From the NCBI GenBank assembly GCA_900473205.1, contig UCLB01000010.1, positions 40,675 to 104,674 of the forward strand: a stretch of DNA of 64,000 nucleotides, written 5' to 3'. Numbering within the stretch: position 1 is the first letter of the stretch; every line of letters starts with the position of its first letter. The notes beneath the pieces were generated by a model. The model made no database searches and was not told where the DNA came from. It saw only the letters and a list, made by a program, of their open reading frames with translations. This DNA is from Hyphomicrobiales bacterium. Lineage in GTDB: Bacteria > Pseudomonadota > Alphaproteobacteria > Rhizobiales > Rhizobiaceae. The position numbers were made by a program, and so were the translations under genes. This document shows positions 10,282 to 18,562 of this stretch, piece after piece.

Positions 10282-11385
10282 TTAGAACGTGCGCTGAAGG
10301 CGAACGAAGCCAGTGACCTGGTCGTCAGCGTTGTCGGCGTCGATGTAGTTAACAGTCATCTTGGTGGTCAGGCCGTCAGTGATTTTGTAATCAACCGTCA
10401 AGCCAGCCTTCCAAGCGTCGTCGTTGGACCAATCGCCAGCACGAATGCCGTCGAATGCATCGCCAGAACCGTTGAGGTCGGCAACAGATGCTGCGCTTGC
10501 GATGTTCTTGTAGTACTGTGCGCCAGGAGTGATAGTCAAACGCTCAGTTGCCTTGATTGCGTATTCTGCAGCAATAGCCCATTCAGCCTGCGCGTAGTAA
10601 GCGTTAGGACCAGAAGACCATACGCCACCGAGACCAAACGTACCAGGACCGATGTCAGCAGTGCCGATCAGACGAACAGCGCCTTCTTCCTGATCAACGT
10701 CGTAGCCACCAATCAGAGCAAGCGTTGCGCCGCCGAGCTTCGTACCTACGCCAGCAGCAATACCTACGTTATTGTCAGCTTCAGTCGTACCTGTTGGGAA
10801 AACGCCGAGAACTGGAGTTCCACCAACGGCTACAAAGTCAGCGCCTGTGCCTTCCAGTTCATCAACCGAAACGCCAGCCCAGAAAGAGCCTGCATCGTAG
10901 GTGTAACGAATGGAGTTGAACAGTGTTTCGTTGCCGAGGTCGTCTGTTTCGCCAGAAAGACCATCATCCCACCAGCTGTAGAACTTACCGACCTTCAGGC
11001 CGCCGAGCTCGATGAAAGCCTGCTGGATGTTGAGAGCGGAATCGCCGTCACGTTCAGCATTGCCGCGGAATTCGATGAAGCCGCGCAGAGCACCGAGCTC
11101 AGTGTCTGTACGTGTGTCAACGTTGAACTGGGCGCGCGTGAATGTGTTCCAGTCAGAAGTGCCGGATTCATCGCGACCGAAGTCTGTCTGGAAACGAACG
11201 TAACCAGAGAACTTCAGGCAGGTTTCAGTGCCAGGAATGTAGAAGAAGCCTGTTCCGAAAGCGTCGCAAACGCGAACGTATTCCAGGGGCTCTGGCTCAG
11301 CAGCGACGATTGCGTCGGCAGCCTGGGCGCCAGATACTGCTGCGAGAGCTGCAGCGGAGCCGATCAAAAGGCTCTTGATGTTCAT
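10282..11385 (-). CDS. Porin_2 family outer-membrane porin (RopA-like), copy 2
   Basis: 367-aa porin with the same signal peptide and N-terminal 60 residues as copy 1 except for single changes, and a C-terminal FVRLQRTF beta-signal. Differences cluster in extracellular-loop-like segments around residues 190-215 and 300-330, as expected when loops diversify while strands are conserved or homogenised. The start has GGAGG on the minus strand (11391-11395). Both copies keep the full family length, so both are probably functional. Confidence 0.92.
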   Translation of the reverse strand: MNIKSLLIGSAAALAAVSGAQAADAIVAAEPEPLEYVRVCDAFGTGFFYIPGTETCLKFSGYVRFQTDFGRDESGTSDWNTFTRAQFNVDTRTDTELGALRGFIEFRGNAERDGDSALNIQQAFIELGGLKVGKFYSWWDDGLSGETDDLGNETLFNSIRYTYDAGSFWAGVSVDELEGTGADFVAVGGTPVLGVFPTGTTEADNNVGIAAGVGTKLGGATLALIGGYDVDQEEGAVRLIGTADIGPGTFGLGGVWSSGPNAYYAQAEWAIAAEYAIKATERLTITPGAQYYKNIASAASVADLNGSGDAFDGIRAGDWSNDDAWKAGLTVDYKITDGLTTKMTVNYIDADNADDQVTGFVRLQRTF

Positions 11386-11969
11386 GTTGACCTCCAGTCA
11401 AGTTTCAAAAGGGTCTGGGTTCTTAAGCTGAAGGACAGCATTCCCTGCCCCATTCCCGTGTTTTCTGAAAACGGACGATCCACCGCCGCGCTTCCGTTGC
11501 TGAAAATACGGAAGCTCGCCGCGCTTGCAATCGGCAAAAGCAGTTATGACAGGTTTCCCAAGCTGCTTCATCTCAAGATGTTGCCAAAAACACACATTCG
11601 GGTCCGTGAACTATGACAAAGGTTTACAAGATATTAAAATATCTCTTTTGAATCTGGTGCTTATAGCGTGGTGGAAAACAACCCACAGGGCGGGCAACAT
11701 AGGATAGGCTACCAAAACCACACGATTTTTGCCGTTTGGTTTGCACTAGAGCGCATGATCCCATCGCCCCGCTGATCTCGATTTAGACCAAAACAGTCGT
11801 GTGAGGCATCCGTTGGCGACAGAATCATCAACTGCTCAATTCGTCGTAGTTCGAATCGAACCCGGAATTTTTTCCACATCCAACCTCGAAGTCATGGTGA
11901 CTTTGATATCTACGGAAAGGTCGGACCGTCCAGTATCTGCTAACGAGCCGATGTTGCTTCGGGCAACAT
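11386..11969. other. Intergenic region, porin 2 promoter side
   Basis: No convincing coding region. It contains the minus-strand promoter of porin 2 and an AT-rich dyad AGATATT-AA-AATATCT at 11629-11644 that could be a regulator site. Short frames across it lack ribosome binding sites. Confidence 0.4.
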
Positions 11970-11994
11970 GGAACCGGAAATAGTTATGCACGTT
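11970..11994 (+). promoter_or_regulatory. EcfG-type general-stress promoter
   Basis: GGAAC (11970-11974), a 16-base spacer, then CGTT (11991-11994). This matches the alphaproteobacterial EcfG consensus exactly. It lies 27 bases before the start of the lipoprotein gene at 12022, with the ribosome binding site between. Confidence 0.75.
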
Positions 11995-12021
11995 AGCCTT
12001 CACTTAAGGGAGATAAAACCA

Positions 12022-12282
12022 ATGAAACTTTTGAACGCAGCGATTTGCCTTATATCCGTCGGCATCCTAAGCGGATGTGTTGATGACCGTGGATACCGCA
12101 GTGGAGGTTATTTCACTGGAGTGTATTATCGGTCTTACGATCGTGATAGAGGTTTTAGAGACTACGATCGCCGCGATCGTTACAATCGCGATTATAATCG
12201 CGGCAGTGATCGGCGCGAAGGACGGATCGAACGTCGTGCGGGAGATAGACCAAACGATGCATGGATCAGACGATTCCAATAA
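12022..12282 (+). CDS. Small Arg/Asp/Tyr-rich lipoprotein
   Basis: 86-aa precursor with a lipoprotein signal (MKLLNAAICLISVGILSGC); the lipobox LSGC implies lipidation of Cys19. The mature part is low-complexity, rich in R, D, Y and G (repeats such as RDYDRRDRYNRDYNRG), so it is probably disordered. The ATG at 12022 follows AAGGGAG by 8 bases; an upstream in-frame ATG lacks this. The EcfG-type promoter predicts induction in the general stress response. No function is known to me. Confidence 0.8.
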   Translation: MKLLNAAICLISVGILSGCVDDRGYRSGGYFTGVYYRSYDRDRGFRDYDRRDRYNRDYNRGSDRREGRIERRAGDRPNDAWIRRFQ

Positions 12283-12657
12283 GCGGAAACGTACTTGTTA
12301 GACTGCATGTAGCAGTCCCTCGAATAAGAGACTTTTGCACCAAGCCGTTCAGCTATATCGCGATGCGACGGTGATGATCATGTGTAACAGTATCAATCTG
12401 GTGAAAACTGCATATAATGGCGGAACCTTGGCTGAATTTGTCTGGATGGGAAAGAGCTGGAGAGTTGTTGATCGGAGTGTTCAGCAGAAAAAGATGATCC
12501 GGCGGCGCCGTGAATGCCACGTTTTCACCTCCTCAGCCTTAATCTGCTTTACGTTTCGAACCGCGAGGAACTGGAAGTAACTAAAATACGGAAAAGCTCG
12601 ATGAGATTGAAAAAGCGCTTGATTTGAAAAGTGAAAGAACCTAATCACCCCTCTACC
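12283..12657. other. Intergenic region before tRNA-Ser
   Basis: Nothing I can support as a gene. Short frames exist on both strands but have no ribosome binding site or recognisable domain. The tRNA promoter must lie at the right end. Confidence 0.4.
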
Positions 12658-14602
12658 GGAGAGGTGGCCGAGTGGTCGAAGGCGCTCCCCTGCTAAGGGA
12701 GTATACGTCAAAAGCGTATCGTGGGTTCGAATCCCATCCTCTCCGCCATCTGCGTTCATATGTACGAACCCCTGACACAGACGGATTAAGCTGACTTAGG
12801 CGTGCTTGATCGACCCCGTCCTCCAGGTCAGAGATGAAACCCTGAATGTCGATGTGATTCTTTCCGACAATTACCGCTGCCACAATCGAGCGCAGATATA
12901 CTTTTGCGACTTTTCTGTTTTCTCCGAATAGAACTTCCAGAATATCGTGTCGGAAAAGGTCGACGCTCTCGGGCGTTATCTCGCTCGCGTAATTAGAACT
13001 TTTGCGAAGCATGTCCGAAAGCATCTGATTCGCCGCCCTGAGTTCAATTGAGACGGCTGTCACGTCATTCTGATAGGGAATTTGGTCAGCGACGGATGGT
13101 ATTTGCTTGGCGATTGCAAATAGGCCCGTTAGTGCCACTTCCGCTTTGTTAATGCGCGCGCGCAACTCAGGAACCAGCCCGCTTTCACGTTCCCTGGCCA
13201 GCGTTTGCCTCTCCCTTAATTTGGTAAGCAGTTCAAGCAATCTTTCCGAGGAGAGTACTTGATCTTTGACCTGCTCCAACACAACCGCATCGAGCATGTC
13301 CTCTCTGACTCTGGGGCGAGGGCAGATGTTTTTATGGGCTGCGTTTGGGGCAATGAGGTTTGTACCTCTATTATCGCTACTGCACCTGTAGTAGCGATAT
13401 ACCTTGCCGAGCTTTCCTGTTCCCGTACCAAGAGTCATGGATGCCCCACACGCGCATCTGGCAATGCCGGACAGCAAAAGCGGACTGCCCACAAGTTTGG
13501 CACCGCCCTTTCGAGGGTTCCGCTCCTCAAACATTTCCTGAACTTTGTCAAAATCGGCTCTGGATATGATTTCCGGCACTTTCAGCCGTAACGCCTCCTG
13601 TCTTTCTTGAAACTGATGTTCCACTTGGCTAACCCCCCAAAAATAATCTCCGTAATATGCAGAGTTGGTAAGAATCCGATGGAGGCCCTGTGCGGCCCAG
13701 GTCGATCCATTCCTGGTTCGGTACCCTTGAGCATTTATCAATCTAACGATACCTTTCACACCCAGTGGCCCGCTGGTTCCATCGCCATACACCGCCAAGG
13801 AGTACACTTTTTCTACGAGGACACTTTCTTGCTGGTTGATCTGCAAAATCGAGCGTTGTGAATTTTCTGGACTGGCTACGCACTCATAACCGTAGGGAGG
13901 AACGCCCCCCGGCCAAAATCCCTTATCAACCATGCGTCTTCGGGCACGCGTTGAATCGACTGACGACCGTAGCGAATAAAACTCGTCCATGAGGTTGGTC
14001 AATCGCATTGCCACCATACCACCAGCGTCCTTTGAAAAGCTCTGGGTGATCGAAAGTATTTCGACATTCTTCTGGTGTAAGAGCGCTTCAAAAACCATGT
14101 AGTCCCTAGTTGAACGAGAGAACCTCGACGTGTTGTGAATCAAGATTTTGTCAAAGGGCGGATCGCCTTCACAAGACGCGTCTGTGATCATGTTCTTGAA
14201 TTCTCTACGAGCGGTCGATTTCGCAGATTTTCCTGGCTCGTAGTAGACAGCAACGACTTCCCACCCTTGTTGATCACAAAATCTACGAAGCTGGCTTTCT
14301 TGGTCCGGCATTGAAAGATCGCTTCGAACACTTCGGTCGCTGGAGACACGAACATACAGTGCTGCACGAACGGTAGCCTTCGGGGCGGAAACTATCGATA
14401 AACCGGTTGGAGTTGCCTGCCGCTTTCTGCGCTCCGCCGTACTTTCTTTTTTGGCCTTCCGAGTAAATACGTCAGAGATGAAATCTTGCAGAGGATTTCT
14501 CGTTTCCGTGTGGAGAGGACTGGCGGCAGCGGACACGTTTCTGGAAGGCCGACCCTTTGACTTTTTCGCCGAAGAACTTGATCCATTGATTGCTTTTTTC
14601 AT
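12653..14602 (-). CDS. Large serine recombinase (site-specific integrase)
   Basis: 649-aa large serine recombinase. After a basic Ser/Lys-rich N-terminal extension (about 75 residues, unusual) comes the resolvase catalytic domain with YVRVS (catalytic Ser87) and NTSRFSRSTRDY, then the recombinase domain (GFWPGGVPPYGYE), a zinc ribbon (CACGA ... CSSD) and a coiled-coil region. The last 30 or so codons are the exact antisense of tRNA-Ser, so the natural C-terminus has been replaced by chromosomal sequence. The ATG at 14602 follows GGAG by 7 bases; a GTG at 14623 overlaps the upstream gene. It presumably inserts and excises the island. Confidence 0.92.
   Translation of the reverse strand: MKKAINGSSSSAKKSKGRPSRNVSAAASPLHTETRNPLQDFISDVFTRKAKKESTAERRKRQATPTGLSIVSAPKATVRAALYVRVSSDRSVRSDLSMPDQESQLRRFCDQQGWEVVAVYYEPGKSAKSTARREFKNMITDASCEGDPPFDKILIHNTSRFSRSTRDYMVFEALLHQKNVEILSITQSFSKDAGGMVAMRLTNLMDEFYSLRSSVDSTRARRRMVDKGFWPGGVPPYGYECVASPENSQRSILQINQQESVLVEKVYSLAVYGDGTSGPLGVKGIVRLINAQGYRTRNGSTWAAQGLHRILTNSAYYGDYFWGVSQVEHQFQERQEALRLKVPEIISRADFDKVQEMFEERNPRKGGAKLVGSPLLLSGIARCACGASMTLGTGTGKLGKVYRYYRCSSDNRGTNLIAPNAAHKNICPRPRVREDMLDAVVLEQVKDQVLSSERLLELLTKLRERQTLARERESGLVPELRARINKAEVALTGLFAIAKQIPSVADQIPYQNDVTAVSIELRAANQMLSDMLRKSSNYASEITPESVDLFRHDILEVLFGENRKVAKVYLRSIVAAVIVGKNHIDIQGFISDLEDGVDQARLSQLNPSVSGVRTYERRWRRGWDSNPRYAFDVYSLSRGAPSTTRPPLR
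12658..12748 (+). tRNA. tRNA-Ser (anticodon GCT)
   Basis: Class II tRNA of 91 bases including an encoded CCA. Acceptor stem GGAGAGG / CCTCTCC, anticodon loop CTGCTAA giving GCT (reads AGC/AGU), a long variable arm (TATACGT.. ..GCGTATC), and the T-arm GTGGGTTCGAATCCCAT. It is intact and forms the left border of the island: the integrase gene is encoded antisense across it. Confidence 0.97.
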
Positions 14603-14615
14603 TTGTCTAACTCCG

Positions 14616-14933
14616 TTAAACACAGCGTGTTGGTTTGGTTTTCAAGATTGTTGCGATCGCAGTAATCTCTCGCTCTGTAGCGCGAGCAGGTAGAGCAACC
14701 GAGTTAGACACTGTCCATTTCGACGCGTTTAGTCGGCAAATCTGATTTAGTCTTTGCAAGATAGCCGAGTGGACGTCTGCGGTCGGCTCGTAGGTATGTT
14801 CCGGTACCGCCGCGGTTTTGGACCGGTGTCGGTAGCGGCGTGGTGATTGACAATCTCCAACGGTGCGCACCACCATTGTTCCTGTTCGATTGTCTTGACC
14901 CTTGGTATTTCCATTTTCGTAATCGATGGTCAT
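14616..14933 (-). CDS. Hypothetical protein preceding the recombinase
   Basis: 105 aa if started at the ATG at 14933, which has GAGG upstream; an earlier ATG at 14990 is possible. It ends 13 bases before the recombinase start, so the two are likely cotranscribed. No domain is recognised; the C-terminal part (residues about 60-105) could be helical. It may be a small accessory factor of the integrase, but this is inferred only from position. Confidence 0.5.
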   Translation of the reverse strand: MTIDYENGNTKGQDNRTGTMVVRTVGDCQSPRRYRHRSKTAAVPEHTYEPTADVHSAILQRLNQICRLNASKWTVSNSVALPARATEREITAIATILKTKPTRCV

Positions 14934-15476
14934 GCGTACCACCTCGGTTACCGGACCCAGTATCTGACTGCTGACCTCTCGCCACATCACAGCCTCGGGG
15001 TTTGCACCTACAGTGAAACAAATTTCTTAAAATGAGTCAACAAACTATTGAAATCATTAATTAAAACAAAAATGCAATGATAGACCTCGCGCTTTGAAAA
15101 AAATTTGGATGCGCAGGAAAATATCGTTGGGGTCTTCTGAGAAAGACCTTAGGTTTTCAATTTTTTGTAGAAGTGCGGTTTGACTGCATCCATTGAGAAA
15201 TCATCGATTGCGAACATCCGGTGTAGGTCTCTTCCTACGACAAAAATGCTCCTATGAGCGGTGCGTAATAAATGCATGAAATTCAGACGCAGGATGGAGA
15301 TTCAAACTATCTGCGCAAAAAATTGTAACGGAACTAAATCGGTAGCGTAATAGATTTTGTAAAATTGTGTGTGGGACGAGCAGGAACATAGGCGTTCCTT
15401 GCTTTTTACATTATTGTACGGCTGCAGAAGCGTAGGTTAGACCATTGCGGCACCATGTGTGGCGGTTCAGAGATGC
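14934..15476. other. AT-rich spacer in island
   Basis: No supported gene. The A/T content is visibly higher than in the flanking core genome. It separates the integrase module from the defence cluster and carries the promoter of the minus-strand integrase operon. Confidence 0.4.
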
Positions 15477-16295
15477 TCACGCCGGAAGCGCATGAATCCG
15501 CAAAATCAACTCTGTTACTACGGCTGGATTGGCGAGGACCCCGCGCAAAAAACCTGCGTCCCAGCAATTAATGCCGTAGCAGTCAATCGCGTCCTGCAGT
15601 CGGATTTTGAGCTCATCACGCATCGCGACCACGTTTGGGGACGCGCCAACGCGCCTGCGCAATTTGGCGGGCAGCGCCCCCCATTCGCGCCGCACAGAGT
15701 CGCGCCACTCCTTTCCTAGAAGCTTCTGCACATGGAAGTCGACTATACGACGACGGCGATGCGCAAGCGTCGGCAGGGAGACGGGTGTGAATTGCAACAT
15801 ATCGAGATCGGGCTCGAATTGGATACGCCATAGAGCGCGCGATGCCCAACGATCATAATAGGGGTGGATGAACCGATCTGGGCGGCGAACGCCGCGATAG
15901 GTTCTTCCTTTCTCGTCGCTGTTGCACATTGTGCACGCTGGTACGAGGTTCTCATGAAGGATCGAGAATTCGGGAAAAAGACTGCGTGGAAGTGCATGAT
16001 CGAGCGACCGTCCACCGAGCGAACCGCACATCGGACAGCTTTGAAAGGGGGTAGCCGGCCGCCGTATTCGTGCAATCGGACCCGAGCTTCCGCGGCTGTC
16101 ATATAATCCAGAAAGAGCAGTTGCATCCGCCCCAGTGAAGCCAGCTGGTTTTATTCGCCAGGGATTGCCACCGACTTTATGATATCTCGCAGCCGCAGCT
16201 AACCAGAGCGATCGCCGACCACCCCAGCCAAGCTTGCCGCACTGCCGTAAGATGACTCCATCACCAGCACCGGGCGGCAGTGGAAGGTGCTTCAT
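15477..16295 (-). CDS. HNH endonuclease of an ATPase-HNH pair (Septu-like)
   Basis: 272-aa HNH nuclease. CPMC (C87, C90) and CTMC (C121, C124) form a zinc site framing the core LDHALPRS (D99, H100), and ENLVPACTMCN supplies the central and final asparagines (N116, N125). The N- and C-terminal extensions have no recognised domain. It is translationally coupled to the upstream ATPase by a 4-base ATGA overlap (16292-16295), so the two act together. The layout corresponds to PtuA/PtuB of Septu and to the effectors of Type I retrons. I cannot tell which family is closer without a search. Confidence 0.85.
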   Translation of the reverse strand: MKHLPLPPGAGDGVILRQCGKLGWGGRRSLWLAAAARYHKVGGNPWRIKPAGFTGADATALSGLYDSRGSSGPIARIRRPATPFQSCPMCGSLGGRSLDHALPRSLFPEFSILHENLVPACTMCNSDEKGRTYRGVRRPDRFIHPYYDRWASRALWRIQFEPDLDMLQFTPVSLPTLAHRRRRIVDFHVQKLLGKEWRDSVRREWGALPAKLRRRVGASPNVVAMRDELKIRLQDAIDCYGINCWDAGFLRGVLANPAVVTELILRIHALPA

Positions 16296-18034
16296 AGTTG
16301 TCGCTCCCGCTGCTCGAAGAGCTCCGCAATGTAGGATAGGGTTTCCGGATTAAGATCGGCTTCGAATCTTCGGCGGATTTGACGCAGAGTGGCGTCTGGA
16401 TGATCCTCTAAATATTGCTCGATGACGTTTTGGAACCTGTGTTTGGGGCCCACATCACCGAATACAAACTGAGAAATCGTGTCGATGCTTGCGCCAAACG
16501 TCTGCATTGTTGGCGGATCGATCATGATCGTCTCGTCTTGAGGGTCGCGCGTTATTATCCGTACCCGTCTTCGCGGCACTTCGCGCACGACATAAGCTGA
16601 GTGGGTTGCGATCAGCGCAATCGACCCCGATTGTTCGAGTAAGCGGTCGAGCATCTCCATGAATTGAGAAATGTAGTTGGGATGAAGATGTGTTTCGGGC
16701 TCGTCGAACAAGAAAATGGTCCCGCGGCGCAGAGAGGCGACCGCATAGGCTGCAAAGCGGAGCAACGCGACTTCACCGCTACTCAAGTTGCGAGGACGCC
16801 CGCTACCAGTCATGACGATCGGTGGGCGTGCGGTATTGATACGGGCATAGAGCTGAAGGTTGCGCTGCTCATTCATGCGGCGGAACACGGGGAAGTATGC
16901 ACGGCCGTCAATGCGCGTCGGGGGTGGCAGCGTGTCTGGCTCAGTCGTTTCAGTTAGCTCGACCAACAAATTGTCTGAAATGCCAAGCGGCTCAAGCACG
17001 GAGTTCAATAGAGCCATTGCCCTCGTGAGCCCAAAGACCTGCGTATCGCTGTCGGTCCGCAGACAATCGACTAGCGCCATAGTCAGGCCGCCGCCCTCTC
17101 CACCGAAGGAGCCAATCATTCGGTGATAGCGGTAGTCGATTCCTTCCCAAGGAGGGAGCGACTGTGGATATGGGTCAGAGGCCACCGACGAAAAGACGAT
17201 CAGTCTTGAAAAACGCGGCCTCGGCTCAAAAGTGGCGGCGCGATCGACGCTGAATTCATCTTCCCAAGGGGGCGCGGTACGCAAACCGTCAATCATTGCC
17301 TTAAACAACCTTGTTTTGCCCGTACCGTTTTGCCCGACCAACACGAGCAGACGGCGCGACAACGGGAAGGCTTCGCCAAAATCAGCGTCAAGCGTATGTA
17401 TGCCACTCATGCCGCGCAGGTTGGCTTCCACCGCAAACGAGTCCGCCGCATCGTCGACATCCGGCGGACGATTGGGCGTCAAAAACCGATCGGCCTGGCG
17501 GAAGGCGACCCAAGTGGCCTCGTATCGAAGGGCGCCCTGATGGAAGTCGTCCGTGCCGGTAAGTGCGCGTGTCTGCTCATCCTCCGCCTCGTTTTCCAAC
17601 CTGACGAGCACCGCATCATGCATATGCCGTAGGCAACCGATGCTATCGTGGAAGCCCAGCATTTGGACGAGCGCCCGATAGTCGTTTTCGCTCTCCAGTA
17701 CCGAAACGAAAGGCTCGGTGATGTGTCTAATGCGCCGCCTCACCCGTTGTTCGGCTTCACCCCGATCAAGCACGTCGATCAAATAGCTCCGCAACACATT
17801 CCAACCACGGATCAAAAGCCGCATACGGAGCGGACCTTCGGCACCGTCGATTCCTATGAGGTGCAAATCGGCACCGAGCCTAAACCCGAAGTCATTCCAG
17901 TCGCCGGCATCTGGAACAATCACCAGCGCGCGCGCCCGAATAGGACGCTGCAGCGCCGCGTCGCGCGACAATGCGAGGTAAATTGGAATGTTGGATTCGA
18001 CTGGAATACGCGGCATTTCGCTCCCTAAACTCAC
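16292..18034 (-). CDS. ABC/SMC-like AAA ATPase of an ATPase-HNH pair (PtuA-like)
   Basis: 580-aa ATPase of the AAA_15/AAA_21 (OLD/RecF-like) group. An N-terminal unique region of about 220 residues is followed by Walker A VGQNGTGKT (about 230), ABC signature NLSSGEVALLRFA (about 420), Walker B TIFLFDEPETHLHPN (about 440) and the H-loop ATHSAYVV. The coiled-coil insertion is short. Both GTG 18034 (AGGGAG 6 bases upstream) and ATG 18016 (AGGGAG 4 bases upstream) are plausible starts. With the HNH gene it forms a two-gene defence-like operon. It is divergent from the retron. Confidence 0.87.
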   Translation of the reverse strand: MSLGSEMPRIPVESNIPIYLALSRDAALQRPIRARALVIVPDAGDWNDFGFRLGADLHLIGIDGAEGPLRMRLLIRGWNVLRSYLIDVLDRGEAEQRVRRRIRHITEPFVSVLESENDYRALVQMLGFHDSIGCLRHMHDAVLVRLENEAEDEQTRALTGTDDFHQGALRYEATWVAFRQADRFLTPNRPPDVDDAADSFAVEANLRGMSGIHTLDADFGEAFPLSRRLLVLVGQNGTGKTRLFKAMIDGLRTAPPWEDEFSVDRAATFEPRPRFSRLIVFSSVASDPYPQSLPPWEGIDYRYHRMIGSFGGEGGGLTMALVDCLRTDSDTQVFGLTRAMALLNSVLEPLGISDNLLVELTETTEPDTLPPPTRIDGRAYFPVFRRMNEQRNLQLYARINTARPPIVMTGSGRPRNLSSGEVALLRFAAYAVASLRRGTIFLFDEPETHLHPNYISQFMEMLDRLLEQSGSIALIATHSAYVVREVPRRRVRIITRDPQDETIMIDPPTMQTFGASIDTISQFVFGDVGPKHRFQNVIEQYLEDHPDATLRQIRRRFEADLNPETLSYIAELFEQRERQL

Positions 18035-18562
18035 GGACAGCTCCCTGATCAGAGATTCCGTCCAACTGCGATTTAACAGTTACTTAGCTCGAAACACACA
18101 ACGCAACAATCGACCAAATTCGATCGTTTTCTGCCCATCTCCGAACCCTCGCGAACGCTATATTTAACTGAAGGCGGTCGCAACTTTTGGCCACACGACG
18201 CAAAGTCTCAAATTCACGCTGAGTTTGAGTGCAAAATGACCGGAGGAATGGCTGCCTTCAACAAACTGTCAATGCGAGACGAATGACGAAAATGGGAACG
18301 TCACCTGCCAAGTAAGGATGTGGCCTTCCACAACCGCAATGGACCATTGCAGACGCGAAATGAAGGATAGCCTCATTGACTTGCTTGAGCGCGACTCTGG
18401 GCATATCGTCTCGCTAACCAAGACAAGTTTGCGACGTCATCAACTTCCAATTCACTACGTCCGGCAGCAAAACATGATGCCGTATACTGCGCTGCCGGGT
18501 CAGTTTTCAGTAGCAATCAACACTCTGAAGTTGCCTCACGCAAAAAGAGGCAATGAAGGCGG
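18035..18562. other. Divergent region between ATPase-HNH operon and retron
   Basis: About 530 bases that should contain the promoters of the minus-strand ATPase operon and the plus-strand retron operon. A 109-codon frame (18318-18647) crosses it but overlaps the PRTase gene and has no ribosome binding site or domain. I see no tRNA or strong hairpin. Confidence 0.4.

Noticed and set aside
12335..12580. 81-codon plus-strand frame before the tRNA
   Set aside because: No ribosome binding site, no recognisable domain, odd residue composition.
12481..12759. Minus-strand frame of 92 codons across tRNA-Ser
   Set aside because: It is the antisense of the tRNA and flank ('GIRTHDTLLTYTPLAG...' type artefact), with no ribosome binding site.
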